NCBI GenBank assembly: GCA_030754805.1
Contig: JASLZO010000005.1
Coordinates: 1-16,876 of the forward strand
DNA length: 16,876 nucleotides
Reading direction: 5' to 3'
Source of the DNA: Dehalococcoidia bacterium
Lineage (GTDB): Bacteria > Chloroflexota > Dehalococcoidia > UBA6926
Position numbers and translations under genes: made by a program. Positions 13,762 through 16,876 of this stretch are shown one piece after another (within the stretch, counting starts at the first letter, position 1; every line of letters begins with the position of its first letter). The notes beneath the pieces are model-generated. The model saw only the letters and a program-made list of their open reading frames with translations, had not been told where the DNA came from and did no database searches.

Positions 13762-15606
13762 TTACCCCTGGTTGCGCCCCAGTCGGTGTCGGGCTCCGGA
13801 TCCAAGGACTTTCTTCCTCAGCCGGATATTCTTCGGTGTTACTTCCACCAGCTCATCTGAAGCGATGAAGTCCAGCGATTCCTCCAAGCTCATCTGCACG
13901 GGCGGCGTCAACCGAATCGCGTCGTCCGATCCCGCCGCCCGGATATTCGTCAATTTCTTTTCCTTGCAGACGTTCACATCGATATCAGAGTCACGAGAGT
14001 TTGCTCCAACGATCATTCCCTCGTAAACCGGTGACCCAGGCTGGATGAACGTCATCCCGCGGCCCTGCGCGTTGTTCAATCCGTACGGAACCGCGACCCC
14101 AGTTTCCGAGGCGATCAGCACTCCGCTACGGTCCGTACCGAGCTGTCCATGCACCGGCTCAAAGTCCTCGAACACGCTGTTCATCACTCCCTGCCCACGG
14201 GTCGTTCGGACGAAAAACGTGTTGAACCCGATGAGACCCCGCGTGGGCAGTCGAAACGTCATCTCCACGTTTCCCTGCCCGTCGACGTCCATGTTCATCA
14301 TCCGCGCCAACCTTGTGGAAAGGTTCTCCGTCAACGGGCCGATGAACTCCTCGCGGGTATCGATCATTAGCGTCTCGTAGGGTTCGACAAGGTCACCGTC
14401 GACGAACTTGTTCACAGCCTCGGGCTTCGAGACCTGTAGTTCGTATCCCTCGCGGCGCATCGTTTCGATCAGGATTGCCAGGTGTAGCTCTCCCCGTCCC
14501 GACAGCAGGAATTCGTCAGCACTCTCCGTCTCGTCCATCCGCAGACTGACGTTCGTCTGGAGTTCCTTCTGGAGCCGCAGTCGGATCTGCCGTGCGGTAC
14601 CGAATCCCCCATCCTTCGCGACGAATGGTGAGGTGTTCACACCGAAAGTCATACGGACCGTCGGTTCATCGATCATGATCGGGGGCAGACCTTCGGGCTC
14701 TTCGACTGATGTGATCGTGTCTCCAATCTCCACGGATTCCACGCCGGCCAGGGCGACGATCTCGCCGGCCGCAGCCTCGTTCACCTCGAGTTGGTCCAAC
14801 CCTTCGAAGACATGAGCACGGGTGATTCGATGTGATGTCACTACCCCTTCACGGCTTACCAGGGCAACGGCATCCCCCTTGGTCACACGACCACGCGCGA
14901 TCCGTCCGATCGCGATCTGTCCTTGGTGGCTGTTATAGGAAAGCGACGCAATCAACATTTGGAGCGGGGCATTCTCGTCGCCGGTCGGGGGCGGGACGTA
15001 ATCGACGATCGCCTGGAACAACGGCCCCATGTCCGTCGGCGTGTCGGAGGCGTCCAACACCGCGCGCCCCTGTCGTGCCGACGCGTAGAGGACCGGGAAA
15101 TCTAGTTGCGTAACATCCGTCGCCAACTCCAGGAACAGGTCGTGAACTCCCTCCAACGCGAACGCCGGGCGGGCGTTAGGTGAGTCTGTCTTGTTGATCA
15201 CGACGACCGACGACAATCCCATTTCGAGTGCTTTCTTCAGCACGTACCGCGTCTGCGGCATCGGCCCGTCCACCGCGTCCACCACGAGCAGGCAACCATC
15301 CGCCATGTTGAGCACACGCTCGACCTCGCCGCTGAAGTCGGCGTGTCCCGGCGTGTCTATGATGTTGATCTTCGTGCCCTGGTAGCGGACCGCCGTGTTC
15401 TTCGCCAAAATCGTGATTCCGCGCTCCCGCTCCAGCGGATTAGAATCCATAATCAGTTCAGCGACGACCTGGTTCTCGCGAAATACTCGACTCTGTTTGA
15501 GCATTGCGTCGACGAGGGTCGTCTTACCGTGGTCGACGTGGGCGATGATTGCCACGTTTCGGATGTTCGGGCGTGTTTGCCAGTCCGCGTTATTCTCCTC
15601 AGCCAA
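13762..15606 (-). CDS. typA: Ribosome-associated GTPase TypA/BipA (TTG start)
   Basis: TypA/BipA is a translational GTPase of the EF-G/LepA class that binds 70S ribosomes and aids 50S assembly, especially under cold and other stress. The 614-residue protein (family about 600-615) has G1 AHVDHGKT (22-29), G2 ERERGITI (59-66), G3 DTPGH (84-88) and G4 NKTD (138-141). The C-terminal BipA-specific region shows RGELHLAILIETMRREG, PTRGLIGF and the ending ELVEVTPKNIRLRKKVL. The start is TTG 15606, with AGGCGGAAGA just upstream on the minus strand; the encoded MAEENNADWQTRPNIRNVAIIAH matches the usual N terminus spacing. It is convergent with trpD. An AT-rich patch at 15619-15628 may hold its promoter, but no clear -35/-10 pair was found. 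Confidence 0.95.
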   Translation of the reverse strand: MAEENNADWQTRPNIRNVAIIAHVDHGKTTLVDAMLKQSRVFRENQVVAELIMDSNPLERERGITILAKNTAVRYQGTKINIIDTPGHADFSGEVERVLNMADGCLLVVDAVDGPMPQTRYVLKKALEMGLSSVVVINKTDSPNARPAFALEGVHDLFLELATDVTQLDFPVLYASARQGRAVLDASDTPTDMGPLFQAIVDYVPPPTGDENAPLQMLIASLSYNSHQGQIAIGRIARGRVTKGDAVALVSREGVVTSHRITRAHVFEGLDQLEVNEAAAGEIVALAGVESVEIGDTITSVEEPEGLPPIMIDEPTVRMTFGVNTSPFVAKDGGFGTARQIRLRLQKELQTNVSLRMDETESADEFLLSGRGELHLAILIETMRREGYELQVSKPEAVNKFVDGDLVEPYETLMIDTREEFIGPLTENLSTRLARMMNMDVDGQGNVEMTFRLPTRGLIGFNTFFVRTTRGQGVMNSVFEDFEPVHGQLGTDRSGVLIASETGVAVPYGLNNAQGRGMTFIQPGSPVYEGMIVGANSRDSDIDVNVCKEKKLTNIRAAGSDDAIRLTPPVQMSLEESLDFIASDELVEVTPKNIRLRKKVLGSGARHRLGRNQG

Positions 15607-15761
15607 TCTTCCGCCTTCCCTATAATTCTCGATGTTTTGAAGCGGTTCGAGCCGCCTCGTCTGAGGTTTCTTTCCTGAGCGTACCGAAACCGGAGGTGCC
15701 GTGTGGCCATCCTGCCGTCATGGCCTCTCCGAACATCGTGGTGAGGGTCACCCGAGACTCG

Positions 15762-15827
15762 CTATCCGGGTTCAACTCCGATGCGAAACAGAGCAATAGC
15801 GACCAGGGACACTCCGAGAAAGATCAC
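15762..15827 (-). CDS. Possible tiny membrane peptide ORF downstream of the SPFH gene
   Basis: A 21-codon frame from GTG 15827 to TAG 15762 encodes one hydrophobic span, IFLGVSLVAIALFRIGV, ending in EPG. It is in the same frame as the SPFH gene, after that gene's TAA and a second stop (TAG 15842-15840). I see no clear Shine-Dalgarno. The frame is short enough to be chance. The rest of the 239-base gap between the SPFH gene and typA shows only short inverted repeats and no other candidate gene. Confidence 0.2.
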   Translation of the reverse strand: MIFLGVSLVAIALFRIGVEPG

Positions 15828-15845
15828 GCCGGTGAATGCCTAGGC

Positions 15846-16745
15846 TTAGCTGGAAGTTCCGGTACTTGTCGGCTGGTCCGCGTCAGCCGCACCGTCTCCA
15901 TTGCCGCCAGCGCCCTGTCCGAACCCGCTGAGCAATGGTTGCAACATGCTCGTGAATTCCATCGGGAAGATGAACTTCGTCGACTCACTGCTCCCCAGTT
16001 CCTTGAGCGTATCGAAGTACTGGAGGCTCATCGTCCGCGCGTCCGCCGTCTGGGCGATCGCATTTATCCGTTCGAGCGCAATCGAGAAGCCTTCAGCGTT
16101 CAGTATCGCTGCTTGGCGCCGCCCCTCGGCCTCCAGGATCGTGGCTTGCCTCTCTCCTTCGGCCTGGAGGATCGCTGCCTGCCGCTCCCCCTCCGCGCGT
16201 GTAACCTGCGCCTGCCGTTCACCCTCAGCAGAGGTCACCGTTGCGCGTCGGTCGCGCTCAGCCGCCATCTGACGGTTCATGGCGTCCTGGATGTCCCGCG
16301 GCGGGTCAATCTCGCGGATCTCGACCCGTGTCACCCGGACGCCCCACCCCTCCGTGGCCTCATCCAGTTTCGATCGCAGAACTAAGTTGATCTCGTCTCG
16401 TTTCGAGAGTACCTCGTCCAAGGTGATGTCGCCGATCACCGCGCGCAGCGTCGTCATTGCCAGCCCTTGGGCCGCCAACTGGAAGTTTTGAACCTTGAGG
16501 ACCGTGTCCTCCGGGCGGTCGTCCATCACTCGCATGTACACGAGGAAGTCGATGTCGATCGGCGCGTTGTCCTTGGTGATCGTCGTTTGGCGCGGGATCT
16601 CGGAGAAGAATTCCCGAAGGTCCGTCTTTGTTCCATTTTCGAGAATCGGCCATAGCCACCGGATCCCAGGCTCGCGCACCCCCGTGAATTGGCCCAGCCG
16701 GAATACCACCAACCGTTCGTACTGCCGGACGATGAAAAGCCCCAT
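15846..16745 (-). CDS. SPFH/band-7 (stomatin/prohibitin, QmcA-like) protein without N-terminal anchor
   Basis: A 299-residue SPFH-domain protein, a family that forms oligomers on membranes and organises lipid domains or proteases. The SPFH start pattern YERLVVFRLGQFTGVREPG (9-27) begins almost at once, followed by DIDFLVYMRV and the typical GWGVRVTRVEIREIDPP (133-149). Residues 173-216 are four copies of an 11-residue unit, AEGERQA followed by four variable residues, then another AEG; this is the predicted coiled coil and resembles the repeats of E. coli QmcA. The tail after about 275 is Gly/Asp/Ser/Thr rich. The usual hydrophobic N-terminal segment is missing; the in-frame sequence upstream of ATG 16745 is hydrophilic and reaches a stop at 16806. 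AGAGGAAGGA provides a good ribosome site. The gene is 60 bases after an unidentified upstream gene. Confidence 0.85.
   Translation of the reverse strand: MGLFIVRQYERLVVFRLGQFTGVREPGIRWLWPILENGTKTDLREFFSEIPRQTTITKDNAPIDIDFLVYMRVMDDRPEDTVLKVQNFQLAAQGLAMTTLRAVIGDITLDEVLSKRDEINLVLRSKLDEATEGWGVRVTRVEIREIDPPRDIQDAMNRQMAAERDRRATVTSAEGERQAQVTRAEGERQAAILQAEGERQATILEAEGRRQAAILNAEGFSIALERINAIAQTADARTMSLQYFDTLKELGSSESTKFIFPMEFTSMLQPLLSGFGQGAGGNGDGAADADQPTSTGTSS
16098..16229 (-). repeat. Four tandem 33-bp in-frame units (11-residue coiled-coil repeats)
   Basis: Inside the SPFH gene, four consecutive 33-base units encode AEGERQAQVTR, AEGERQAAILQ, AEGERQATILE and AEGRRQAAILN. The hendecad period suits a straight or right-handed coiled coil. 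Similar but more divergent repeats occur in QmcA-type relatives, so the arrangement is a family trait with unusually well-kept copies. Confidence 0.8.
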
Positions 16746-16805
16746 TACTTCGTTCCTTCCTCTTGCTGACGAAACATGGTGCTGCGAGGATATGTTCCCC
16801 GGCGA

Positions 16806-16876
16806 CTAATTAACTGGTTTCTCATTGTCGCCATTCGAGATCTCTGGCTCCAGCGCTTCCACCGTCGCCGTGACGC
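16806..16876 (-). CDS. C-terminal tail of an unidentified upstream gene (partial)
   Basis: The minus strand is open from the window edge to TAG 16808-16806, giving VTATVEALEPEISNGDNEKPVN as the last 22 residues. Of the three frames this one has the most protein-like composition and codon use. SPFH genes are often paired with an NfeD-family gene, so an NfeD-like protein is a reasonable guess, but the 22 residues are too few to show it. It is followed after 60 bases by the SPFH gene on the same strand. Confidence 0.4.
   Translation of the reverse strand, partial: VTATVEALEPEISNGDNEKPVN

Noticed and set aside
15621..15626. TATAAT on the plus strand near the typA start
   Set aside because: No -35 box at the right distance and no plus-strand gene downstream; it may only be AT-rich sequence of the typA 5' region.
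15705..15725. Hairpin GGCCAT-N9-ATGGCC in the SPFH-typA gap
   Set aside because: Short stem, large loop and no T-tract in either direction, so a terminator is not supported.
1..16876. Mobile element, defence system, CRISPR or prophage content
   Set aside because: No transposase, integrase, direct-repeat array, Cas, toxin-antitoxin or restriction gene signature was seen on either strand; the window reads as core chromosome.

Overview
The window is a gene-dense stretch of bacterial chromosome with high GC (roughly 60%). It carries mostly housekeeping and biosynthetic genes. There are no insertion sequences, phage genes, CRISPR arrays or rRNA/tRNA genes that I can support. A tryptophan T-box leader, an animal-type short transketolase (624 residues), a GatCAB amidotransferase, TTG starts and at least one apparently leaderless gene together suggest a non-proteobacterial lineage. 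Chloroflexota (SAR202/Dehalococcoidia-like) is my best guess, but this is inference from gene style; no taxonomic marker was searched.

Layout, left to right. (1) Positions 1-2349, minus strand: rarA (AAA+ replication-fork protein), then gatC, then the first 169 codons of gatA, which runs off the left edge. (2) Positions 2544-2771, plus strand: a small four-cysteine protein, divergent from rarA. (3) Positions 2784-6760, minus strand: a tight operon of transketolase, a DUF362 protein and a cysteine synthase family enzyme. (4) Positions 6918-8387, plus strand: a TIM-barrel amidohydrolase, apparently leaderless, followed with no gap by the 2H phosphoesterase ThpR. (5) Positions 8388-8670: a stretch with no assignable gene, containing five copies of the hexamer GGGAAC/GTTCCC. 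(6) Positions 8671-13720, plus strand: a tryptophan operon with its own promoter and a Trp-specific T-box, then trpE, trpG, an MFS transporter, a small unknown ORF and trpD; the last four genes are joined by 4-base start/stop overlaps. (7) Positions 13762-15606, minus strand: typA/bipA, convergent with trpD. (8) Positions 15846-16876, minus strand: an SPFH/band-7 protein and the tail of an unidentified upstream gene.

How it fits together: the trp block is the most informative system. Uncharged tRNA-Trp should stabilise an antiterminator (8976-9018) and prevent a 10-bp terminator hairpin (9006-9031), so anthranilate synthesis (TrpE/TrpG) and its phosphoribosylation (TrpD) would be induced by tryptophan starvation. 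An MFS carrier and a small basic/hydrophobic protein are wired into the same transcript. trpC, trpF, trpB and trpA are not in the window. The unusual points are the MFS plus small-ORF insertion in the trp operon, the repeat-bearing gap before it, the DUF362 protein between transketolase and cysteine synthase, and an SPFH protein that lacks the usual N-terminal membrane anchor.
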